A DNA stretch of 64,000 nt from Seriola aureovittata (Eukaryota > Chordata > Actinopteri > Carangiformes > Carangidae), in the NCBI RefSeq assembly GCF_021018895.1, contig NC_079377.1, positions 16,725,501 through 16,789,500 on the forward strand, in the 5' to 3' direction. The notes under the pieces were generated by a model. The model saw only the letters and a list, made by a program, of their open reading frames with translations. It was not told the DNA's origin and did not search any database. Shown here piece after piece: positions 23,101 through 35,411 of this stretch. Each line of letters starts with the position of its first letter. The first letter of the stretch is position 1. A program made the position numbers and the translations under genes.

Positions 23101-26100
23101 TTCCTCCATTAATGGCCTATTTAGCGTACTGCCGATGGCAGTAAAGAGATAGCTTGGCTTTTATACTTTCTGACTGGATATATTAGCAGGTAATGTCCTT
23201 AAAGAGGATTAGCGGATGGAAAGAGAGGAAAGGAGAAAGAGAGGGAGAGTGGTTGAAAGTGCCGTAGGGATGGCATGGCAGTAAATAGGCAGGTGATAGC
23301 AGGGAGGACAGGAGAGCTTATGCTGTCTTGTGCTGCCTCTGGCTATGCACAGGGTATTAGCAGTCACTGTGGATTCCCTGGTGTCCTGAAGCATGTTGAG
23401 TCATAGCTGTTTAATTGTTTGTATGTCAAACTATATGAAGGAAAACAACCCTTCCTTTTGCAAATGAGCAATGAGGAAGTACTTTTTTGTGTATCCTCAA
23501 ATTCCAGTTTATGTTATTTTAGGGAAATTCAAAGTAAGTTGTCAATGTCAATAAGTGGTTCACGCAAGACTGGTTATCCATCTGATCCCATGTAGTCAGT
23601 CAGCCGGGTAGGAATGTGCCGTGGGTTGAGGTCAAGAGTACCAACAAACCAAACAAATCATCCTGTTTACTGTGTCCAACAATTAACCTCCTTTCTTCTC
23701 AAATACATTCTTAACACAGGCCTGGTGACCTTTAAGGCTGACCTTTAAGGAAGTGAATGCATGTGTGTAGATATAGATAGAAATTATGAATTTAAAAAAA
23801 GGCAAATTGCAGCGCAAAAAGCAGAGCAAAGAGCGCATCTGAACACATTCAATGTCAATCTTCAGAGGTGTCTGGAACAAGCGCTAACGTTAGCTAGCTA
23901 ACCTGTAGCCATCTCTTCCTGCACTGTTTGTTTTGGTGTTTGCTCATGTGACTGTGCTGAATTCTGCTGTGCTGGAGTGTGAGGCTGCTGAGTATTTTTG
24001 CGTTGATGAGACCTTGAGCTGCAGCAATAACACTGCATTGAACTCTAAAATGCTTTGCAGAAACTGGATCAGCTGTCTGCAAAGCACAATCAGGCGGACC
24101 AAAAGTGACCACACCATCTGACCCTGAGAGATAGAAAAAGCTACTTCTTCACATACACAGAATTTGTTCAATAAAGAATGCAAGACTCCAGCCAGCAAAT
24201 GCACTGTCAAAAGAAGGCTGCCATGTAGTGGCCTCAGAGGAAGAGTAGCAGTTTCTGGACCACCACCACACTTTTAAATAAGCTTCTCAGTCTGATCTGC
24301 TCCTCCCCTCTTCCGCCATTCTAACTGCCATATGACTAATGCCCTCGACCTGAGGCCTTGGCTCAGTGCAGCTAAGCCCTTTTGAGGGTGATTTGATCGT
24401 GCATAGATGACATTGAGTTAGAATGGGTCACTGCAGAATCTGCTTTAGCCACAGTCTGCTGGAAAGGAGTCAAGTGGAGGGCAAGCACCTGGGCTAGCTG
24501 ACCTTTACCTGGAGAGAGGAAACGGAGAGGGATCAGGAGGGGAGGCTGCAGAGATCCAGTTTGTCAAGAGTCAGTTTCAAATATTTCAGGGACGAGTAAG
24601 TGCGGCATTTAGCTCTGAAATCCTGTCATCTAAACCGGAATGGTATCATCCCTAATCAGTCTCCGTCCATTTACTTATCCACTTTAACTCTGTGTGCGTG
24701 TCACACATCAGTATTTCCTCATGCACTCAAGTTTCCAAATCTTGAAAACGTGTGAGATTGCACTCTCTCCAGGGGTGGTATGTAAAAATTTTGTCTGTGC
24801 CAAGACCTGTGACCATCACTGCTCTCAGCAGCACTGGGGATATGAAAGGAGCATTGTGTGCTGCTTCACGCTCCATGGCCAATTGACTTCTTTTCCCATT
24901 AATCAAATGCACTGTTTACCTAATCTTTCATAGCTTTTCAAAACCATTAAAACCAAGAGGATTATCCTAGTATTTCTAACGGTGTTCCTTTACCTCAGGT
25001 ACGGGCGACCCAATAACATTTTCTCTCTTTTCCTCTCTTTCTCTCCCTTTTTCCCTTCCTTTTTCTGTTAAATTTTGTCCCTTTTATCACTTTCTTTTTC
25101 CTATTTTCATTTACCCCCCCTCCCGTTCTCAACTTTCCTTTCTCTCCAAAGATTACTCTGTGCATTATCTCCATTCTTAAAAGCAAAACCTCTACATCCC
25201 ACTGGTGGACAACTCAACCCCTCACTCTGAATAAATAAAGTATTATTGTCCGATTAAAGCAGATTAAGCAGATGGAAAGAGAGTCAATCTGAAATTGAGT
25301 TTAATGCTGCACTTATCTGAAGTCTTGTCTGCTTTCATAGTGTACACTTTTGTGTCTTTGAGCAGGAAGTTGGTGTGGGTTAAAGGGGCTACATTTCGGA
25401 GAGGGTATCTTACTTTAGAGCTAAAAGAGGAAATTGTGAATTGAATTGCACTTAAAACCCCTCTTTGTAAAACTAGACGAAGCACAAAGCAAACTCACAT
25501 GCCAGAGCAGTTGGCCAGGATCTACAGGTAGGTGTATAGGCCATAGGAAAAGTTTCAATGCAGCTTGTTACGCCCTCAAGCTGTGGGAAGATGCTTTAAC
25601 TCGCTTCAACCAGCAGATGAACAACTAGGGTCCGATATTTTGAGGTCCAAATTAGCAAATTCGGCTCATGAGTTTTGATTAAAGCAGTTTTTATGAAAAT
25701 CTAGATTTTTGCACAAACTAGATATCAAGGGGAAATGTACTGTGTGTGTTGGACTCTATAAGTATGCAGATATTTTATTGCAACCTGGTAATGGACAAAT
25801 TTGCACCTTGTGATTTTCGTCAAATGCCAATATCCAGCGCCACTGCAGGAAGTAGTGTGTTCTTTACACAGCGAGGCAAGAGGTTGCTTTAATTGGGTGT
25901 TGGAGACCCCATCAGGCCATTAGTGTAGTTAGTGAAATTTAACTCTAAAAACACAAAGTAATGTGCCCTCAAACTATTATGTGTATAAACTGAGCTTTCG
26001 ATAACTTGTAGTTGGCTGTTTAGTTCTTAAACTCAGGTATCCTGAGGTCACATAGAAAAATTAAGAGCATGTGACTTCTTTTGCTAAACCAAATATAATT

Positions 26101-27575
26101 TATTTATATTTTTTGATAAACGTGATCATTACTGAAGAGTGTATAGTCTTATGTGGTGCAAGTTGTGTGTATAAGTATGCTTGGACACACACACACATGC
26201 ATGAGTGAGCCAGTCATGTTGATTGAGTGGCTGCTGATGATGCTGAGGGTTAATCTGTATTTAGTTGGTCCATCCGGATGCCTTAGAGGCCATCTTATTA
26301 AAGGAAATGAGACGTTGTGAGGCCTTTTTCAACAGACAGTTACTGAGCTCTGCACGCATTCCTTCGTGTCTCCCACATAGTGGATAGGAACAGTGCTGTC
26401 CACAGTGGGTCCCGACAGAACAAAGCTAGACAAAAAGGCCCTTGTCCCAGTACACATGTTAGAGAGGACATGCCGGTGTGTCAATCCGATGCAATTTTGA
26501 AAGTTTATCTCTAAACAGAGCGTGACCACCGTAGACGGCTGAAGTTCTGAGCTATTTGGATCAAGATAGCTGAAGAATCTAGAACCGTAATGCTTTAAAA
26601 TATTGCCCAACCCCTCCAGTTACGGGGCAGGGAGGTTGAAAAAATGGGGACCTGTTGAAATAGACTAATAACGTCTTATTTGGGTCATTTTTTGCCTTGC
26701 CAAGGAGTTGACTGTACGTTTAGATGAAAGGGTTTAATTGGAAATGATAACCTGCTGACAGAGGAGATCTGTCAGCCCACAAGCCCTGGCTGTCTGTCTG
26801 CCAGTACTGCAACAATATCCACAGGGAGATTGGCAGATAGAAACTGTCAACGCCCTCAAGCTCCGGGTTGTTCCAGCATAAGCCCTGCACTTGTGTTTGT
26901 TTCAGCTAGGGTACGTGGCACTAATGCTGGCTGCGTGCAAACAGCTCTACACACAGCTTGCACTGACAACAAGCAAGAAGTGTGTGGACACACAAACACA
27001 TTTTGATAATTTGCATACTACAGATAAAAGGATAAAGACACAAGGGAGATGAGCATCAAGGAAAGCAGGACGCAAATGCTTTCAGACCATCAGAGCAGTT
27101 CAACAAGATCCGGGACATCAAAGCCACTTAAATATTTTTCATTCTTGGGGCCACAAAATGCAGGATGATATGACAGACACACAATAGGCCCACAGTTTCC
27201 TCTTGGCCCCTGCAGTAGTGTTGACATGAGTAGAAATTAAGTTATCACCCCTTTTTAAAGTCCAGACGGCTGTCAGACAAGGCCCAGTGGCACGGGGGCA
27301 GTGGAGTCAGTGGTTCCAGTAGCGGGCTACTTTATATGGAAAGCTCTGTCTCACATCTCCTTTTCTACTGTTACTGCACTGTATCTCATACATGCTTCCT
27401 GCTTGTGTGTCAGGAGTGTTTTATAGTTGACTGGTGTTTTGAATAAACCTAGTGGTGGGGCATATGTTTCCACTTCTGGATTGCAAGGGTATTTAGTTTC
27501 TGTACGAGTTGATAAGCTTTTATTTACATTTATTATGATGTTTACTGTCATAATATTACGTTCAACATCCTGCCT
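20136..27575. other. Intergenic stretch, no gene seen
   Basis: Frames are short and unpaired. Points noted: a candidate CTCF-type site at 21564-21577, a 14-bp perfect palindrome at 23889-23902, a pyrimidine-rich tract at 25017-25140, and a purine-rich stretch at 23215-23260. No promoter-like CG-rich island was seen. Confidence 0.45.
21564..21577 (-). promoter_or_regulatory. Possible CTCF site (one mismatch)
   Basis: The complement reads CCAGCAGAGGGAAG against the core CCASYAGRKGGCRS, with A in place of the last core C. Motif evidence only. Confidence 0.25.
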
Positions 27576-27579
27576 CTTT

Positions 27580-27770
27580 GATTTGTTTTTCCTGTAGTCT
27601 GAGTGTGCTGATCTGCCCTTTTTGTCAACCCGTTTGTCAAAGTTTTCCTCCTTTAGTGATCACCTGATTCACTCACCAGACTGCGTGTCTGCATTTGAGT
27701 CCTGCCTCTTGTTTCTGCCAGTGAGATTACAGAAATTGATCCAAAAATAGACCCCACAGCGCCTGTATTT
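27580..27770 (+). mobile_element. Probable Gypsy-type LTR relic
   Basis: tgcgtctgcatttgagtcct near 27682, followed by a cc(a)gtgag stretch, attacagaaattgatcc and atagaccccacagcgcct, resembles the remembered end of a fish Ty3/Gypsy LTR, its leader, and the opening codons of gag (with the start codon lost). No second LTR, gag or pol was recognised downstream, so this would be a fragment. The call rests on memory of the family and is tentative. Confidence 0.35.
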
Positions 27771-28206
27771 TGCATTGAGTTGGTAACTGAGTTGTCACTG
27801 AGGTGTGTATGACAGTACACAGTGCTGCAACTCGTGTCCTGTAAATCCTGATTTTGTTCATTTGCTCTCTGGCCAGGAACAAAAATTCCAGTAGCCATTC
27901 AAAATCTAACTGCAGGTCCTGTGACTACTATTTTCTGAGCTATCATCTCTTACTGCCCTGTTCTTGCTTGAGCTTCCTTGGAGTGCGATAATACTCTCGT
28001 GGAGGAGCTAGAGGGTTCACCTCCTGGCCCTCTGCCAGTGTCCCTGTGTCCTTGCATGCTATTTACACTCAGCTTCTTCAGTCATATTCCCTGTTGTCTG
28101 TATACCTCAACATCTCACATACATGCGCTCAACCTCCAAACCTCCCGACCTCCAAACCTCCACCCTAGCTTATCAGTGAACCCCCCGAAACCAAGCATGT
28201 CAGATT

Positions 28207-28412
28207 ACTTGGGCCTTTTCTAAAGTATATATTTTTTTGGGCTTTTATGCCTTTAATGGACAGCACAGTGGAGAGTGACAGGAAACAGGGAGGCAGAGAG
28301 AGGGGGAACGACACGCAGCGAAAGGCCGTCCGACGCGGGACTCGAACCGGGGCCAACTGCAGCGAGGACTGCAGCCCCCACACACGGGGCGCCCGCCACT
28401 TGGGCCTTTTCT
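28207..28412 (-). mobile_element. tRNA-derived SINE with a perfect 15-bp target duplication
   Basis: The element occupies about 28222-28397 between two identical copies of acttgggccttttct (28207-28221 and 28398-28412). It is inserted on the minus strand. The head lies at the right and carries a Pol III B-box (complement of 28330-28340: GGTTCGAGTCC). The body includes the gacaggaaacagggaggcag and cctttaatggac segments typical of a widespread fish SINE. The left end is an AT-rich tail. The intact duplication suggests a fairly young insertion. The plus-strand frame at 28275-28511 is a shadow of this SINE, not a gene. Confidence 0.85.
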
Positions 28413-30975
28413 GATCCCTTTTTTCTTTTTTGTGCAGTTGCTCCCCTGGGTGTTTCAGCCTGCCTCCAGCGCCCGGACAACTCCTCTGACCTGTACCACC
28501 TGTCTCAGTAACCTCTTAAGCTCGCTCTAAAGTGGTTCCCCTTGGTTCTCCAGTCCCTTGACAGCCACCCGAAGAAAGTCCATCTTGCCTCCTCAGTGTG
28601 CAGGATCGCCCCGCTGACTACATTCACCATACCCTGCTCTCACTTTAGCTCCTTTTGACAGTGGGTTTGGTCATCCTCCAGTGATGGGCTTCCTCATCAA
28701 CTTTCTTTTTTGTAAGGGTTGTCTTCTGCCAACAAAGTTGCTTGGTGGAGTGCTCTTTAAAAAGATGCAACCTACAGTTTAACAAAAAGATGCAGAAAAG
28801 TTCAAAATAATATTATATATGAATGAATACAACCCAAATAGAAATTAAATTATATTAGTGTATTTAACCTTTATTCCCTCTATATCCTCACAAGAAAGTT
28901 CATGAGAATATAGAAGAATACAAATGCAGCTACTGAAGGTAATCATCATTATCATAATTGGCTAGCATAATCATTTATCATGATTACTGTGCCTTACTCA
29001 AAACACTTTAATTATTTCTAATAGTAGAACAACCAGCCAAGCAACCAACCTAAACCAATCAGAAACCCACAGAAATCCCTAAGAACTCTTTCTCAACCAT
29101 GTTTCAGGGGTTTGGTTACACACAACTTTCATCATGTTGACCCTATCATAGGCGTGCCCCACCCTAACTCATCCCCACAGAAACAAACGTCAGTAGGTTC
29201 CTGCGTTAAAAGGGGAGTCGCTCGCCATCAGAGAGCCACCATTTAATTACAACACACAGGAAATTATCCCTAGAATGGGCCCAGTGCTGATAAGAAGTCC
29301 AAGCCCTCTGGATGACAGCTCTAGAAACCTGAGAGAACTTATCACCAAAGTGGGTGGGTGGGTGGGGGGCACAACTGGGCGCCTGACAATCTGATTGGAC
29401 TGTCATCCCCAAGTCATAATTAATATATTTATCAAATTAATAACTGAAAAGAAAATCTCAGCATCATTGGCGCTATTGTAAAAAGAGGCTTGCCCTGGCC
29501 CCATAGGTGAACAGTGGCCAAATTCATGTGGCGGCTGGTTTCCCTTGTGGTTAATAAGGCTGCTGTCAGTATAATGGAGGGGGTGGGGTGGGGTGGGAGG
29601 CAAAGTGAGCTGTCTCTTTTGGAAGCCATGACAGATAAATTGCCTCCCCCTGCACAGAATGACATAGAAAGTTAGAGAAAGAAAAGAAATATGTTACTGT
29701 TTGCTCACAACCACAACCATAGTCGTTGCATATGAATACTGGTCTTTATATATAAAGTAACAGAACACGTGTACCAGACATCACAACATAGCAAGTTAGG
29801 AAGCTAGGAACATTTTTTTTTTTGGGTGAACTGACCCTTAAACCCTTAATTTTTAGTTCATTTTTTGGCCACTTTGAGGCGGCAGGAAAGACACAACACT
29901 ATCTTACTATCACCCTTTTAGCCTAGGTGAACTTATGAGCAAACAGTTGCTTCTTCACGCATCCAGCAGATACAGAATAACAGCCTTTCTTTAGGTCTCC
30001 ACCACTTCGCAAAGCAGTTATCTGGCTCTTTAGCTCCACCACATTCACCAACTACTCACTTCAGTGATAACACCGGCCTGGTGTCGCTCAAAACGATGTT
30101 GAGAGCAGTGAGAGTGAATGAGAGCAGTAACTTTGCAGGCCAGACAAAAAACAAAACAAAGAAATTAGCCAAAAGTCGCTACAGCTCCGTAGAGTTGAGG
30201 GGAACAGAGTTGGGTGATAGTTCTCATTGGGCTTGTCCATTGACCATCGATGTGATAATTATATTTCATATAATTTGAAGTTATGTTGATACTTTTTAAA
30301 AAAAAAATCATTACCGTTTTACCCTTTGCTCCAGAATCTACCCCCTGTAGATTCCCCATGGGGCTGCATATTAATTCTGACCCCAGACCACTGCCATATC
30401 CCCTGTTGTGCAGGTGGAAAGCCACAGTGGGGATACTTTTATCGGGCATTCCAAGGGTACAAAACAGGAAGGAGGGGAAGCCGAATTGTAAAGGTAACAC
30501 AATCAGCCGCTAAAGTAGTCACAGGAGTATCAGTTTCTTTAAGCTGCACTGAGCGCGGCACAAGATTAAGATGTGGATTACTGAACATTTACTTCATGTC
30601 GCGCAGACGGAGGTATGTGGTTTGTTCCATCAAGTGATACAGCGCCCTGACCTTCCTGCAATCCTGTCAGGTGATCTAATTATCCAAAGTGTTGCGCTCA
30701 TTTTGTTTTTGCTCAAAGGCTAGCATGCAGCATGTGACCTCTGGGATGAATACTCCACTCATGCCCATGCACATTCACCACTATCTTTTTAAGTATGTCC
30801 CCGCAGACTCGAATCTAATCCTGTGGGGCAGACTTCACCTTTGACTCTTGTACTTGACCCCGTACCTTGGCAATGAGATCGTGGAAGTCCGACATGCTCA
30901 GACTCTGTTATGCATCTTCGCTTGACCGATCTCAGGTTGATTTGGGAGACCTTGCTGGGGAGAGACTGTAACAGA
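28413..30975. other. Intergenic stretch, no gene seen
   Basis: No convincing coding frame on either strand. 28440-28720 could be further old LTR-element sequence but shows no recognisable motif. A MITE-like end lies near 29823. Confidence 0.4.
29818..29843. repeat. Single MITE-like end
   Basis: tttgggtgaactgaccctta matches the remembered end (complement ttaagggtcagttcaccc) of a short inverted-repeat element common in fish. The opposite end was not found nearby, so only a fragment or a chance match is present. Confidence 0.25.
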
Positions 30976-30976
30976 G

Positions 30977-31011
30977 GTGTGTGTATGTGTGTGTGTGTGT
31001 GTGTGTGTGTA
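30977..31011. repeat. (GT)n microsatellite
   Basis: GT run with one AT interruption, visible directly. Confidence 0.9.
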
Positions 31012-31366
31012 TGATGGAGAGAAAGATTTTAATAACTGACCGATGACACACCTGTACAGTACACATGATATTATACACTTGAACCTCAACAGAGGATTTG
31101 ATTCTGCTCCTGAAAGTTAAACATTAATCTCCATTGCAATCAACAGACTGTCTCTGAACATGGCTGTGGAATTTAAAGGAATCAAACACACAATTGCCAA
31201 TTAATAACTGGTGTGTAACCTATACCACATATGTGTCAGATGTCAATCACCTTTTGTTCTACGTCCTCGGGGGTTCAACCCACTGTTCTCCAGACCCTGC
31301 ATCCACTGCAGCTCTGTGTAAGTGAGTGGGTAGCACAGGTGCACATTGGCGCACAGTTACATAGAC

Positions 31367-31443
31367 CCCCCCCCCCCACACACACACACAAACACACACA
31401 CCCACACACACACCAACCACCCCCGACCCCACCCCACCCCACG
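31367..31443. repeat. C-run, CA repeat and CCCCA-rich tract
   Basis: Eleven Cs are followed by an interrupted CA repeat and then by CCCCGACCCCACCCCACCCC. The minus strand is therefore G-rich with several G4 runs. Confidence 0.85.
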
Positions 31444-31637
31444 TCCTGTGTGCATTGTGTCCATTTTCTCTAGGTCCATGTTCCATTGGGGCAACTGTGT
31501 GTTTCCAGCTTTCAAAAAGGCCTTTGAGATCCTCCCCACTCCCCACCTGCCCCAGTCCAAATGTACAGCTTTCCACTAACCTGGGGAAAATGTGGGTGAA
31601 TATATAGAGTAAGCAATGGACTGAGGGCTACCGCCTC

Positions 31638-31651
31638 CACACACACGTACG

Positions 31652-31687
<36 letters not shown>
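31638..31687. repeat. (CA)n microsatellite
   Basis: CA run with CG interruptions at the left, visible directly. Confidence 0.9.
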
Positions 31688-31689
<2 letters not shown>

Positions 31690-31750
31690 TTGCCTACCCA
31701 CTAACCCACACTACAGACTTTCTTTCAGGTTCTTGGTGTAGAGAGAGGCT

Positions 31751-31764
31751 GGCCGGCCGGCCGG
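31751..31764. repeat. (GGCC)n palindromic run
   Basis: GGCCGGCCGGCCGG, a self-complementary GC-only run, followed within 100 bp by a (CCCT)n run at about 31851-31870. Confidence 0.85.
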
Positions 31765-32516
31765 CTGTCCCAAAGCGTTTCGCCTCCGTGAGCATGCACA
31801 AGATGTCCATTCATGCAGCGTGGCCCTACAACTTCACCGCTCCCTCTCCGCCTCCCTCCCTCCCTCCCTCCTCTCCCTTCAACTCCAGCTGAGGCAATTC
31901 AACTCGGGCCAGAATCAGGGACCTTTAATCTAACAGAATGTAGCAGGCACCTGAACTACTTAACCGCTGTGCTTGTTCAAGGGGGTGGGCACGGAGGCTA
32001 AGGTAACTGGCGTGTAACAAAAAGCCCCGAACTTTATCCCTGTCCAGGATGAGTACATTTCCTTTCTGTTGTTCCCAACAAAGGCCAGCAGGCACAAATG
32101 GTCTGCTATCTGTGTCACTGGGAAGTGGAGAGCAATTTGTTTCTATTAAACAGGACGGTCCTCATCTTCCCCAACCGACCGCCCCTCCCTCCCCAACCAA
32201 ATTGATTCAGATGGCTTTTGTGCAGCAGGTAAAACACTGCCAGTCAGTGAGTTTCATTTGAGCTCACCTTGACCAGGTGGGGAGCTTGTAATCTTTACTA
32301 GGGGGGCCCCTGAAAAGAGCAAAAGAGGACCCCTTCATTTTGTTGTTCGGCTTATTGTGAGTATTTATGGGGGGGCTTGAACACTAAGGGTTGAAGGAGA
32401 GCGAAAACTTTACTGCAGCATTCAGGGAAATGTTGCACCGGTGCACCTGCTGTTGATCTGTCCTTTCCAGTTCATAGCTGCAGGTCTCAGTGACACACAG
32501 CAATTCAACCCTCATG

Positions 32517-32552
32517 CAGACACACACACACACACAAAGCACACACACTCAT
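32517..32552. repeat. (CA)n microsatellite
   Basis: Short interrupted CA run, visible directly. Confidence 0.85.
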
Positions 32553-32634
32553 ACACTCTACAGCATAACCCATCCCTTTGCTTCCTTACTACATCATACC
32601 GGTGGCAGCTTGACCTCTTTGATTTATCCGGATT

Positions 32635-32650
32635 CCTGTAGAGGGCAGAA
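32635..32650 (+). promoter_or_regulatory. Possible CTCF site (one mismatch)
   Basis: CCTGTAGAGGGCAGAA fits CCASYAGRKGGCRSYR with T for A at the third base. Motif evidence only. Confidence 0.3.
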
Positions 32651-35376
32651 ATATAACAGTGAGCCACTGTATTTCACCCGCATTGGTTCCAATACCACAC
32701 GGACCCATTCCCCCACTTTGACAGAGGCAAGATGGCTGCTTTCATAAGAGGGTGTTTCTCTTTTTTATTTAAACCCCAATCTCAGCCCATTCGTTTAGTC
32801 TGTGCTACAGATATGAAACCCTTTGAGTATAATTGTATATCAGTCATGATACCACAAATCAAGCTCCTGGTAACCTTGCTATTATTTTTGTGCAGTCTAA
32901 ATGTATATACTGTTTATGAAAAAAAGCGACACGGTTATAGGTGGATGCCTAAAGGAAATCACATATCAAACTGTGTTGTTCCCTCCATTATTATTGCTTC
33001 TCTTTGATCGGATTCCTTGTGTGTTTCTCCAGTTAACACAGTCTTTACTAATGAATTAGATTAACTAGCATTGTGACAGAGGTCAAAATGTAATAATTGT
33101 GGGTAAAAAATACTGTTGTATTGAAATTGCCATATAAGAAAAGTCATGGATAAAAGTGTTTTGCGTATGTTTCCTTTTTGTTTCCTCCAGTTAATTAGGA
33201 ATCGGACACATATGGTTCAATTCATTTAGCTAATGAGCACCTCTAAATGGTTAAGGCGAGACACTATCCCTCCTCTCTTTCTCTTCATCTGTCTTTCCAT
33301 TTCTTCACATTTTCCTCCCTCATGCCTTTTTCTTTCTCCTGCCCCCCTCCCTGCCTTTGTATTGACGCCCTGGGACCCCATCTGGGCCCTTTGGAGGCGT
33401 GAAATGCACAGTAATTATTAGTAATCATCACACACCATCAGAAACGGATCCTAGTGCTGTAATTACATGATAAATGTCTGCCTAACACATGCCCTCTATT
33501 TAGCAGCCCCCTGGAGACCGCGGATAATAGACAGCTAACAGGGATCCGCAGAATGGGCCTTTCAGCGCTGGCCAGGGCTCATTGTCTACGCGCCAATACA
33601 CCCTCACCCCCCGTTTGGCAACAACGCAGACCCCGATCAATCCCCTGCACTGCACCCCCACCAGCCTGCTGACCCCTCCCCATACACACTCACATCCCTT
33701 GTCACTGCTAAGTAGACAGCAACGTCAATCATTGGCATTACACTGCATTGCTAATGGCTGCCAAACAATTTCACAGGAGAGAAAAGAGTTTTGTTCAGCC
33801 ATTTATCAGGTAATGGTGACTTGGTTTAATGCTGTTGCCTCTGACCCCTGAGCAAAATGTGATAATTGGTGTTATCATTATCAGCGTGTCTTTTGTTGCT
33901 TTTCCATGTATTGTTCTGATCAAAATACAGCCAACATCTGACTGTTTCTGATTGTGTTCTGTTGTCACCTACCTAAGTGTTTATACTTAGACTGAGCCAA
34001 AAGAAGCGTGATATGGTTTGTTTGCATACTTTGTTGGCATGCCAAGGTCTGCATTAATATATATAATCTTCAAACATCCATCTGGTCCATATTTATTTTA
34101 ACGTAGGCCTATGCTCACGAGGCTTACAGTAATCTTTTATGAGCAGATTTGCATTGACTATAAATTTACGGTAGATCATGAACCCAACATGAGTAACGAC
34201 TTTCAAAACTTAGCCACACTGCAGAGCAAACGTGATACAAAATATAAATAACAAAACATTCAGTTCTACATACAGTACTTCACCTGTATTATATTGTTAT
34301 TATCATATATATCCATATATATTTTATAAATATATCCAACCATTATACTCTGTACTTTTGTGTAGTTTTAGCAAATGTCACACAGGGTCTCCCTGCCTGA
34401 ACCAGCAGGTTGGGTGTGATACTGAAAGCTGACAGTGACAGTTAGGAGAGTGAAAGAGTGGGGATGTCAGGTAACCAAGCATAAATGAGACTCTGTCTCT
34501 GCAGTTTTTAATGCAAATAAGCACAAGGTGAGTAAATAGACATGTGCACAGCTAATTTCATACGCTTTTAAAAAAAATTTTTCGAGTACATCTGTGCTTT
34601 GTGCAACAGTGGTGATGGAAGACATCGCAGTTTGGATCTGTAATGAAAGCATGAAAAGAAGCATGCAAAGAAGTGTGCCCTTATCTAAATGCATAGAGTG
34701 AAATGAGGAATCGTGTTTGTGAACAACAAGGGGAATTTGCCTGAGATTTGCCTAGCTGGCTTGAAACAACGGTTGACTCTTTGGGGATATTTTATATATT
34801 AGCCAGGCGAGGCCACAAGGATGTTGGCTGTTAAGCAAATTTTATATATACTGTTTTACACCTTTACAAAATATTAACAGTAACTGCTTTTGATTTTGGC
34901 ATACTTTCTGTTTATTTCTTGTTCCTGGTAACTCATGAATGTGATGTAACTGATTTACTGGTAGAAGGGTATCAGTTGGTACCATGGAAAAGCTAATTCA
35001 CCTGTTTACCTAAAATGACAGTTGAACTAGGTAAAGGGCAGTATTTTAATAAGACAAAGGCAGTTTGAGTTTAAAACAACTGCAACCATAGCCCTATCCA
35101 TGTCAACAGAAGCCCAGGGTTGGCCATGATGCCACAGACTTTTATCTAGAAAATTACAATACTTCATTTTACCTCCAGATGGCAACAGTTTTCCTTTTCC
35201 CAGTTTTTGAGAGAAGGATTTCAGGCACCAAAACAAATAAGATACAATGCGGATTCATTGTTTTTTAATAATTTATCAATCTATAAGGAGCTTAATTCAC
35301 TCTGATCTGTTAATGTTTATCCTTTCACTGGTCGACTCGCCATCATCTGGGGGTTATTGACCACACTTCGCCAAGA

Positions 35377-35377
35377 C

Positions 35378-35405
<28 letters not shown>
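35377..35405. repeat. (CA)n microsatellite
   Basis: Pure CA run, visible directly. Confidence 0.9.

Positions 35406-35411
<6 letters not shown>

Noticed and set aside
28275..28511. Plus-strand frame with GC-rich, arginine/proline-rich product
   Set aside because: It lies mostly on the minus-strand SINE (tRNA-like head).
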